From Sitta carolinensis (Eukaryota > Chordata > Aves > Passeriformes > Sittidae), in assembly GCA_032173965.1 (NCBI GenBank), contig JAVUNC010000005.1, positions 2,480,001 to 2,544,000 of the forward strand: 64,000 nucleotides of DNA, written 5' to 3'. The position numbers and the translations under genes were made by a program. The notes beneath the pieces were generated by a model. The model worked only from the letters and a program-made list of their open reading frames with translations, did not search any database and was not told where the DNA came from. This document shows, one piece after another, positions 1-10,700 of this stretch; the stretch's first letter is position 1, and each line of letters starts with the position of its first letter.

Positions 1-133
1 CAGATATTCCAGGTTAATATATCATATCCTTTTCTTTTAATGGCTGCAGAAAATTTGTTTTAAGCACTGTACTACTGTGGAAAAGGGGAAAAACAAGACT
101 CATGAGTCCCACTCCCTGCAGCTTCAGTGAATT
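1..133. other. left edge, no feature
   Basis: AT-rich unique-looking DNA leading into a CR1 copy. I see no exon or signal here. Confidence 0.4.
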
Positions 134-545
134 ATGGAATGGTTTGGGTTGGAAGGGAGATGGAAGATCATCCATCCAGTGCCAACCGCCTGCCATGGGC
201 AGGGACACCTTCCACTATCCGAGAACACTCCAAGCCCTGTCCAGCCTGGCCTTGGGCAATTCCAGGACAGGGCAGCCACAGCTCCTCTGGGCAGCCTGTG
301 CCAGGGCCTCACCAGCCTCAGAGTTAAGAATGCATCCCTAATATCTAATTTAACCCTGCCCTCTGATTGTGGGAAGCCTTTCCCCCTTGTCCTGCCACTT
401 CAGGCTTATGTCCAAAGTCCCTCTCCAGCTCTTCTGGAGCACCTTTAGGCACTGGAAGTGGCTCCAAGGTCTCCCTGGAGTCATCTGTTCTCCAGGTTGA
501 ACACCCCCAGCTGTCTCAGTGTGCACCTGGAATATGATTGCAGAC
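134..545 (-). repeat. CR1 LINE 3' fragment
   Basis: The plus strand reads the reverse complement of a CR1 3' end: a 'ggtttgggttggaagg' block, then 'ctgccatgggcagggacacc', 'ttccactatcc' and the stretch around 'gccagggcctcacc'. These blocks recur in the same order at several other places in the window. The terminal 'tcacagaat' motif is missing, so the 3' tip is eroded. Open frames here are repeat shadows. Confidence 0.85.
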
Positions 546-1136
546 AGAGAATCCAAACCTGCCCATCCTTAGCCCCATGAAGTGCAGTAACACAGATCAC
601 TCCAGGACATAGCTCCTGCTCATGTGGCACAAGAGGAGCACTCCTACATAATGCATGTAAAAATTTCTCTGTGCCAATGATGGTGCCAGAATTTTCTATA
701 TGAAAGCATTATATGGCAGGTAAACTCATAAAATGGAAATCTGAGAACTAGTCCTAGAACACGTCTGTTTGCAAAGCACACGTTAAACTTACAGGTACTT
801 TCACATCTAACAAATTAAATAAACAAATCTCACATCTAGCAAATTAAAAGTCCTCTTTTAAAATCAAGCTGTTTTCATGTTTCAAAGTCATATAGAGGAC
901 AGCACTGTCAAATGGAGAGTTTCTCTTTGAGTACCCACTGCTTGTGTGAATGGTGACTCCCCACACTTCCAACAGCACTGACCTCTCCAGGGTTTGTCTC
1001 ATTTACTGCCATCCAAGCCTGTGGACCTTCTCAGAAGAAAAGGGACACCTGAAGAGGAAATGGCTTCCTATTTACCCTCGTTGCCTGTACTTTTCTCATC
1101 AAACCCTTCTTTTCACTCAGAGTGAAGAGCCATGTC
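546..1136. other. intergenic, nothing recognised
   Basis: AT-rich spacer between two CR1 copies. No exon with plausible splice sites and no tandem repeat seen. Confidence 0.4.
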
Positions 1137-1990
1137 ACAGAATCACAGAATCAATTAGGTTGGAAAACACCTCCAAAATGATTGAGCCCAATCTTTGACC
1201 ACCTTGTGGCACCATGTGCCATGTCCAGTCATTTCTTGAACACTTTCAGGGATGGTGATCCCACACCTTCCCTGGGCAGCCCATTCCAATGCTTAACAAC
1301 CCTTTCGGTGAAGAAATTTTTTCTGAGGTCCAGTTTGAACCTCCCCTGGTGCAGCTTGAGACTGTGTCCTCTCACCCTGTCACTGGGTGCCTGGGAGAAG
1401 TGACAGACCCTCACCAGAGCTGCAGAGAGCAATAAAGTCTCTCCTGAACCTGTTTCTTTCTGGGATAAACAACTCCAGCTCCCTCAGCCACTCCTCATAG
1501 GACTTGCCCACCAGACCCTTCAATAGCTTCGTTGTCCTTCTCCAGACTCACTCCAGCATCTCAATGTTTTTCCTGAATAAGGAGCCCAGAATCAGATGTA
1601 GGACTCAAGGTGTGGCTTCACCAGTGCCAAGTGGGGGGCACAGGGGGGCAATCACTGCCCTGGTCCTGCTGGCCACACTGTTGCTGTGACAGGCCATGCT
1701 GCCATTGGCCTTCTTGATCACTTGGGCACAGCTGACTCATGTTCAGCTGCTGCCACCAGCAACCCCTGGTCCTTTCCCACTGGGACACTTTCCAGCCACT
1801 TTGCCCCAGCCTGTAGCACTGCCTGGGGTTACTGTGGCTGAAATGTAGGACCCAGCACTTGATCTTGTTGAACCTCATTCTGTTGGCCTCTCCCCATTGA
1901 TCCAGCCTGTCCAGATCCTTCTGCAGACCCTTCCTACCTTCCAGCAGATCAACATTCCCAGCATACTTGATGTTATCCATGAACTTACTG
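1137..1990 (-). repeat. long CR1 fragment with part of ORF2
   Basis: This begins with the CR1 terminal motif (tcacagaatcacagaatc, reverse complement of the 3' tail) and runs about 850 bp into the element. On the minus strand, 1618-1980 translates to a decayed CR1-type reverse-transcriptase C-terminus: a '[20 protein letters not shown]' block followed by a '[15 protein letters not shown]' block. Frameshifts beyond that show it is a dead copy. It is the longest and youngest-looking CR1 piece in the left part of the window. Confidence 0.85.
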
Positions 1991-2394
1991 AGGGGTCACA
2001 TGATAAGATACATGGTACAAATAAGTCCTTTTCCAACAGGAATGAAAAAAAGCCATGAGAAATATAAACATCAAGGCTATACAGTGAGAATAACTCAACA
2101 GGAATACTACCCAGTAAAGCAATGACACATAAACTCTGTCTCAAAACAGCAAACTAGACCAAAACCTCCTCATGTCTTCTAAATTATAAGGACGGGATCC
2201 ATCCCATTTGGCTTTTGTCATATGTCATGTAAGCATCTGTAGCTAATCTGGTCAATCTGGGCATTATTAAAGTCAATGCAGAGAAACAGGTCATGACCTG
2301 AGTCATTTGACCTGTGTGTATACATAAGTAACTATATATCTCTCTGGGGTGTATAAATAAAATCATACTCACATACACATATTACATAATAATA
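1991..2394. other. intergenic, nothing recognised
   Basis: Unique-looking AT-rich DNA right of the long CR1. No gene signal seen. Confidence 0.4.
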
Positions 2395-2446
2395 GGAATA
2401 ATATATATTATTATATATTATATATATTTATTATTATATATATCTA
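2395..2446. repeat. AT microsatellite
   Basis: Nearly pure alternation of TA and TTA units over about 50 bp, imperfectly palindromic. Likely length-polymorphic. Confidence 0.85.
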
Positions 2447-4285
2447 GGCAATAGGGTGAGATGAGCTGCTCTCTAAAGGGACTTGTTCCTCCCCACTGCC
2501 TGCCTCAGACACAGATACTTGCATTCAGCCAGGTGAAACCCATCTTACCCGGCTGAGTGAGGCTAAAATGAGGCAGAAGGATATCCAGACCTCACAAATT
2601 CCCAATAACACAAGAACATGTCAAGTATTGTGTGTGCTTGAGCCTGTCCTCAGATGCCTTGGTGCCAGGCTCTCTCCTGCTCTGCAGCTATGAAAGGAGC
2701 TGTCAAATTCATCAGCTGCCACGGTCTGCAGCACCCTTGTCTGAGCTGGAGGAATGATGTAGGAACTGTCAGGGAAGGCACTAATCCAAAATAATTGGGA
2801 AGAGGGGAGTGATGAGGAATGCATGTATATAGTGAACCATAAGGGAGTCCAGTCAGATTTCCAGCTGTAGTGCAGGGGTGAAGGGGGTTAATTTCCCAGG
2901 GGAACAATTTGAGGAGAGAAGTGTGCCTGTGCTTGACCCACCTGGGTGGGGAAGAGGCAGAGGGACATCAGGTGATGAGCAAAGCTGCTCTGCTTGTGGG
3001 GAGAGTGGTGTGTGGGCTGAAATGATGGTGGCACCATTTAATGTGCTTGGGAGAATGGTCCATATGTACTCCTGGTGGCTTGGGAGGGGCTGCAGTTATA
3101 TTGGAAATACATCTGCTGCATGGTAGGAGGAGAAGTGGGTTTGGGAAGCAGTTTCAGGCAGGGCTCTTTCCCCTCAGTCAGTGATGGGGTGCAGTCCTCC
3201 TACCAGCACTCTGTAGGTGGAAAGTCATGCTGTCCCCATAAGAGTTAAGCTGTAACATCTTCTGCCTCCTTCACACGTTGGATTTGAGTGTCCAGGCTTC
3301 CTCCTCATTTGCCACTGCTGGTCCTGGGGTCGCTAGTACAATCTGGTTTCTTCTGTGGCAAGTCATTAATTTCATGTGTTTGCATCTGAATGCCACAATT
3401 CCCTGAGAAGTCTTCCCTAGAACAGGAAAAAGACTTTAATATAGATTGGAAGAAGTTGGTTTTCTATGGCTTCTTCTATATTTACTATGAGAAACAACAG
3501 AGTATTTTTTGCAGAAGACACTATTTAGGATCTGTTACTCTTTCATTTGTCAGTTACTATTTCATCTGGCATTGACTGCTTCACCTTCGTTCCACCACAG
3601 AGCTGTCAAGATCATTCTTGACACTTTTTCACATAGCGTATTTTCAGAAATCCTACAATGGCCCAGGCAACCTGCACCATAGTTTATTATATTCACTAAA
3701 GTATGTTTCAAAGCATTGTTTACACTTTCTATGGCTTTATCCTGCCATGAATTGACAAAAATCCACTTCTAATGTGGTTTCACGAGGTCCTTCCTTCCCA
3801 CTTTTCAAGAAAAATCCCCATTCAGCTAAGCAGCAGCAGTAAGGAACATGAAGCAAAACAGGGATGAGGGTTAGCAAAGAGAGAGGAGGAGAATTTCCAA
3901 ATGTTAAGTAGGGACATCTTGGCTTAACTAGGCTGGGGACCCTGTGAACAGGAACAGCCTTGGTGCATCTCAGTGTAGTAACAGAAACAGGGATGAGGCC
4001 AGACTGAAATAAATCTGAAGTACAAAGTTGTCATGACACAATTCTGAAATCAGGGGGATGAAGGAAACAGAATTATGTGGTTGTGGTGGCAGATGCTCCC
4101 CCAGACTTCCCACAGTTTGGCCAGAGAGAAAAAGACTGATTGCATAATCTATCTGAACCAACATATTTGCATAATTAACCTTAATTTTCCCACAGAATTA
4201 ATCTCCCACCCGTTATTTGAACTGCCATTCTCACTGTCATTCACAGCTCCACAGTGGCTGGGACAAAGACTGTTTTTTAGAATGA
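2447..4285. other. flank downstream of IL2RA; possible poly(A) signal at 3683-3688
   Basis: No coding exon seen. Because IL2RA is on the minus strand, its last exon and 3' UTR may lie here or in 4480-4677. A minus-strand AATAAA (plus 'tttatt', 3683-3688) is one candidate signal, but nothing ties it to a particular terminal exon. Confidence 0.3.
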
Positions 4286-4480
4286 TAGAATCACAGAATG
4301 ATTTGGGTTGGAAGGGATCTTAAACCCCATCTCATTCCATCCCCCTGCCATGGGCAAGGACATCTTCTACTAGACCAGGTTGCTCCAAACCTCATCCAAC
4401 CTGGACTTGGACACTTCCGGGGAAGAGGAGTCCACAACCTCTCTGGGAAACTTATTCTGAGATTTTTTGATTTCAAAAGC
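4286..4480 (-). repeat. CR1 LINE 3' fragment
   Basis: Plus strand reads 'agaatcacagaatgatttgg' followed by 'gttggaagggatctta', 'ccctgccatgggcaaggaca' and 'aacctctctgggaaactt', the reverse complement of a CR1 3' end. The terminal repeat is intact, so this is a 3'-complete, 5'-truncated copy. Confidence 0.9.
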
Positions 4481-4677
4481 TCTGATTCCTCCTTTTCTTG
4501 TGCCAGTTTTTAACAGCTGAATCAGACAATCCCAAGATCCTGGGTCCTATTTAGCACCTAAGAAGATGTCCAGAAATCTAAGCAGTGAAATAGGGAGAGG
4601 CTGGTCCAGATGGTAACTCTTCCACCTCTAGAGATTTTTTGGTTAGACTTCACATTTCCTCATTGTGTCCCACTTAC

Positions 4678-4750
4678 CTTATTGTCTGCTGGGTGAGTCA
4701 CACAAAGGCAGTGGGAATGATAAGCAGAACAAACCAAATAGCTCTAAAAT
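4678..4750 (-). CDS. IL2RA: IL2RA candidate exon 7 (transmembrane)
   Basis: Acceptor atattgattttcag|AT and donor AATAAG|GTAAGT are both close to consensus. Entered in phase 1 it reads (D)[16 protein letters not shown] and then TGA. The hydrophobic run fits a membrane span. The stop comes about five codons before an otherwise good donor; one extra base in the TTT just before would keep the frame open to the donor. So either the receptor ends here almost without a tail, or a base is missing. Confidence 0.5.
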
Positions 4751-7700
4751 CTGAAAATCAATATGGTTAGCACCTGGAGTTATCTTAATTATTGAATTTA
4801 CTCCAGCTGGGAGAAACAGGGTCTCATCTTGCCCCTCTTTCCTGAGACAGGAATTTTTCCATGTTGCCCCATTGCTCCCAGGACCCAACCAGAGGGGATT
4901 TGGACAACTAGAGACTGACCACAGTCAAATAACCACTGATGTTGTGGTCTTGGAGTAGTTTGCAAAACTCTTTCCCCTTCCTTCATCTCACTCCCATATT
5001 CCTTCTCATTATAATGCACGCTGCAGTTTTTGACAGACTCCAGCTGGAATCAAGAGCCCTTGTGCAAAGTCTTGAGCATATGCACAGTAAGACCCAATTT
5101 CTATTTCATCAGCTAATGGCTGAGTGGAAGATTGGAAGGGGGTGAAGAAAATCTCTTCAGCCTGATCTAAATGCACTGCTTTAGATATGAAGAAAGGTTC
5201 TATTTGCCATCTTTTTTTATTCCTTTGAAAATGTGAAAAAACCCTCAGCATTTAAATATTTACATTTTTTTCTCCTTTTTTTCCAGTTGAAGTGATTCGC
5301 TGAATTCACTGAAAGTCTCAGAGAAGAATCTGAAAATGGCTCAATTTAAAAAACAGACTTTTGGTTGATCTGTTTTCTGTTACATTCCTTACAAATATTT
5401 GAAATCTTCTTTATAAAAGTTTAAGTGCTTAAACAATCTGTTAATACTGTTTTTACTAACTTCTCACACAACACAGATATAGATTTGTCTTGCAGCATAT
5501 TTAGTAGCTCTTCTGATAAAAATGGATCTCTTTGGAATAGAATAACAAACGCAAGACCAACAAAGTGCTCTGGATGATGGAGTGAAGTCTTTAATTAAAC
5601 AGCATACCTGTCACTCGCAGTGCTCCTGATGAGGAAGGAAAAGAGGACAGAAGAGTCAAACCTATGAAGAGAGAGAAATTCATGATTTTTGTATCAATTT
5701 GCTCTTCGATGAAGAGCACCAGAGCAGTGATGAGGACAGAGTCAGGCAAGCCAGCTCATTCCAGCACCAAAGCAGTGCCAAGGATAGAGTCTGACAGCTC
5801 ACCCTCTGCACAGAACTCTTTAAAATTGCCATGTTTGTTTCTTGGCCATCAATAGATCTTTCCAGCCTGGATACCAACATATCCACTGATCTGATACCTG
5901 TTAATGTGGGCATGAAGTGAACCAGAATGGGATCCATCTAAGGTCTCTACTTCATATGAGACTGGAAGGATGACTGTCAAGGTGCCAAGCTAGCACTTGG
6001 AAACATGGTTTCAACCGGGACCTGGTTTTGCTCAGAAATGTAAGCTAAAACTTCCCTGGTGCAAGAAATTAATTTAATTTCTCTCTTATCCTGAAAAAGA
6101 AGCTTTGAACTTGCCCCACTATGAGATATGAACAGATTTTATCAAGATGTCCTGTAATAATGGTTTCTTGATAAATTTCTTTGTGCTGAAGGATGAAGGA
6201 GAACTGAGAAAGTTCCAGCCTCATTACAGACATCACATCATAGCAAAAACAAATGCAACACTTGAATATTTGGTGCTCTATTTGCAAGGACCTGAACTTG
6301 CTGAGGTTGGAGAGCATTTTCCAGGAAATTGAAATTACTATTTTGTTGAATTAATGGCTGAGGGGGCTTTTGTTATCCAGTCCCAATTTAAAAATTTTTT
6401 TAATATTTGCAATTTCTAAATATATGTATTTTTTAAATATATGTAATTCAACAGGAAAAATAATCAACAGGATTATTTTCTAGGACTGGTTTGCTGATGG
6501 GTTATATCCATCACAGCAAGAAGTCCTTTCTCCTGATAGCACCAAGTGAAATTTTCAGTGGTGTCATGATGGAAGAGGAAAGACCAGACAGCAAATTGTG
6601 ACTTCTGTACCAGGAACATGCTGAACCAGGCACCACAGGTAAGCAGATCTATGAAATATGGGAGAGAGACCTGGGCTGATGCTGAAACAGTCTGGTATGG
6701 TCACAAGGGCTGGAATGACAAAATTGGCTGAATTTCTCACTGTCAGCCATTCATTTCACAGCTACAAAAGCCACAGCAAACTTTCACAAAGCAGAAATCT
6801 CTAAATTTTTCTGGAAATGTGTGGCGTTTCTCCTGTGAGTAGAGACAACTATTTCACAGTTAATTCCCAAGGGATTAAGTGAAGGAGTCTGTCTGTGTAC
6901 ATTACCATCATTTCAGTGGTAAGTTACATTTGACTCCTAATCAATACTATTTCTTTTGTTGGTTCTAATATTGGTATCTTGATACAGTGCACTGTTTTAT
7001 GTTATGCTACAATCTGCTAGTAGTTCTTTTAGTTTTATACTGTGTAGTAATTCTGGTGAAGATCTTTCATCTGTTACCTCCTGTTCATTAGTCTTAATAA
7101 ACAATTCATTTTTATATAAATACATCTGATTTGCCATTAATAGAACTTGCAGGACAGAGTGATTCCTTCAGTTTAAACTGTTGACAAAATCTGAGGCTAA
7201 GGAAGGATTTGCCTTTATTTAAACCTCTTTCTGTGAAGGTGCTTAAATACACAAGGGAGTTCTTTCTTCCCCTCAGTGGCAGGGCTTCTTTAGTAAATTT
7301 TTTTGAAGCTCCCACTCTTCCCACAACAGCTGGGGCATCTGAACCCCATATGAGCAGGTCATGACATTGCTGTGGTGTAATCACAACCATCTTACCTGGC
7401 CCAATGGTCTGTGGTGGCCACTCGTTGCTGTCATTGGTGCATCTCATATCAAGGGGGGTCCAGATGATTTTGCCATTCACCTCCTTGCACGTCCTGTTGC
7501 CAAAGGTGGGGGGTCTCTTATCATAACCTGTCTGGCATTTGAAATGTAAGACTTGTCCCACAAAATGCTCTTGGGGAAGGCTTATGGAGGCATGTGGAAT
7601 AGTCTTGGGAGGACCACAGAAATCTGTGGGAGCACAAGGTAGCACATGGTTAAAGCAGACAGATTTTGCATACTGCTTCTGTTGAAAATCTGTGTTCTTA

Positions 7701-10700
7701 GAAAATATAGACAAGCAGGATATACCAAGCCTTTCTAATTCTTGGTTAGAATATAAAATACTCATTTGCATACACCATATCACTTATTCAGCCAAGATAT
7801 TGCAGAAATAGTTTCTTTCCCTCTGTCTGAAAAATAATGAAATATTACTCACCATTTTTACACTACTTCCATGGAAAGCAGCAGGAGAAGAATTACATTA
7901 TTGAATGACTCTTATTTACCTTTTTGTTTGGACTTGAAAGGTCTTCTTGCTTCTGGGGTGCAAAGCTCCTTGGTTCTCTTTCTGGCTTCTGTGTAAGTTC
8001 TAACTCCATCGTGGGATCTGTTGATGACAAATTTTTCTCATCTGTGGAGAAGTTGCATTTGTTGAGTTACAGCAGGACAAATATCAGAACAAAGTTCTAG
8101 AGCGCCCAAGCTTCTAGAGGTTGGATAGAACTGTTTCAGTTCCAACAGAGAAAAATAAGCACAAAAGATCTTTTGTTAATGCCCAGATTTGTTTTATACC
8201 AAGTAACACATAGGAGAAACCAACACTCACTCACCAAAGCATTTAAATAGCTTGTATTTCCACACAGCGCCCTGCTGTTCACTCTTACACTGAATTCCTA
8301 GGTATTCACCAGCTTTTCTGTCATAGCCAGGGTCACATTTATAGTACAGTCTGGTCTGTGGTGGATACATCTCAGCAGTAACATCAGCAAATTCAGGCCT
8401 TCGAAGTTGTGGGCATTTACCTGCAAATGGAAAGCCTGAGAATCAGGACAGCCTGGCGTTTTACTTAATGCATCAAGGACTTCCCAGTTCTCAATACCAG
8501 ACACGACAACACGAAACACTATCAACATTTTCTTAACGAAGCTGTACACAATCATTTCAGAGAGCAGCTACCCACACCAGAGTGTGCAACCCTCAATTTA
8601 TGGAGTGAGACACAATAGGCAAAAGTAAGCAATTAAAAGTTGCAATCATCTATAAGCAAACATTGGGAATGGGCGTAGACTCTCAGTTCTGTCTGAGGAC
8701 ACCAAAGAGCAGCTTACTGTGAAATAAGTTTGCAAACCTAAATATAACTTGTCCCAAAACAAGGACGTGCAGTGTCATGTCATCAGCAGATCATAGCTAA
8801 ATATACTTCATCAGTTGGAATGAATTAAGTTAGATCATTTCAGAGCACTTGAAAAGCCTGTTCAAGCTGAGCTGGGGACCCAGAGATTGGTAAAGACACT
8901 ACTTAATGATTATTTAAGGTCTTAAAGGCTAAGAAATAAAAGGACCAAATAGTCTGGTTGCACCAGGGCTGGCACTCTGGATCTTTGGGTGCATGATCTG
9001 TGGCCCTTTATGCTTATGCACAACAGTAACAACTATCAGGAGTGAAATTAGTCATCATATCCTTGCATTTTCTGCAGCCATAATTAATGCAGCCTTATCA
9101 CCTAGCAGCAATGACTGTGAAAGGCCCTCGACTCCCTGATAGCTGTTCATCATTTGGTGTCTGCCCTTGACTCCCAAAATGACTTCTCTTTGAAAGATCA
9201 ACAGCAACTCAACCTGTGACTCCCAGCCCCAGCCCTGCAATGCCCTTTTCTTTCATTTCCTCACTTCGACATTTTCTGCCCTTTTTACTTTACATTGTCT
9301 TGCTGTTTAGTAGAAGTCACAAAGTTTGAAGAAGGCAACAACAAAAAGTATGCAAGCAGTTTAACAGCTAATGTGCATAAGGGTTGTTTTGATCCCCTTG
9401 TACCTTTGTGTTATCAAAGGATTCGCCTTGTAAACGACATCAGACTGTGGCTTTGAGAGAAGCGACTGCACCCGAAATAGTTAACCACATGGTTTACCAC
9501 AGACTGTCAGGGTGATTAAAATTAAAGAGTTATCAGATCAGCAGCAAGTTGAGATCATGTACTCTCACTTTCCCTGAAAGCTAAAAGCTTGTTTCCCTCA
9601 AGACTTCAAAAGCCTCTTTGAAGCAGATTGCAGATCTGAATCTCAGCACAAGGCACTCAAACCTACAACTCATTAGTCTCTTCTTAAGAAAACCCACAAC
9701 ATTTAACCTACTCATCATAAAGGGCAAACATTCTTTTAATTGATGATCAAATGTTTGGTTCTTCTGAACTTACACACATCAGACAGGGATTTTCAGAAGT
9801 GGTGCACTTGGGAGATGGTGAACATCCACACTGTGGCTGGATCACACAAAACCTTCCTTGGATCCAGACTTTTAATTTCATCCACGTTGCTCAAATTCTT
9901 GTCTTCTCACATCTAAATAACTACAGTATTTTCTTTGACCTTTACAACCATATTCTTTTCTCCGATCCAAAAAAGATTTTGGAAGATGAATTCCCCAGGT
10001 CTCATTGTGACCTTGTGCCTGCCTCCCTTTGACTTTTAACTACTTCATTGTCACATAAAATATTTTGCTCCCATTTTCAAGAACCTTCTCCTTCACAGCC
10101 ATCATAACCTTTTAAAACACTGACTTCTCCTCCCATACTAGAGCTCCTCACCAACGTGTTTGATATCATCAGCTTTTAGGTTCATTGTTGTATCAGTCCT
10201 CACACTGGGCGGAGCCGTGAATGAATACGGATATTGCAAAATATCCTTTGCCATGATTGCTCACAATTGTCTCAAAGTATCTTATACACCTTCAGAAGTG
10301 CTTCTCTTTTTGTGGTTTTTACTCCTCATTCTAGAAGTAGTAGGCACTTAGCACGTAACCCATGCACCCTCCTGTCAGGCAGTTGTAGGGAGTGAAAAGA
10401 TCCTCTCTGAGCCTCCTTTTCTCCAGGCTGAGCCCCTCCAGATCCCTCAGCCTCTCCTCATTGGACCTGTGCTCCAGACCCTTCCCCAGCTCCACTGCCC
10501 TTCTCTGGGCAAGTCCAGCATCAACATGTCTTTCTTCAGTTTCATGTCCTGGCACCTTCTGGAATAGTTTGGGAAGACTGCAGAGGATGCAGACCTGGTG
10601 AGCTCTGGACCATACTGACCTCTGGAGTGAATCGTGCCGAAAACTTCCTGCCATCTTTGTGCCCAAGGAAAGTGGATGGTTTTCCCCTAAAAAAATCAAC

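Noticed and set aside
5680..5937. Hydrophobic minus-strand frame (LALLWCW ... LSSSLLWCS) as the IL2RA membrane exon
   Set aside because: It crosses the candidate stalk exon and its donor in another frame, and has no splice boundaries of its own.
7112..7783. Single 223-residue gene covering sushi 2
   Set aside because: Only 7396-7623 is exon. The flanks lie beyond clear splice sites and carry no homology.
7396..8420. IL15RA instead of IL2RA
   Set aside because: IL15RA has one sushi domain. Here there are two sushi exons separated by a linker exon, in the position expected for IL2RA next to RBM17.
9751..10032. 93-residue open frame in IL2RA intron 1
   Set aside because: No recognisable domain and no splice support in either orientation; probably chance.
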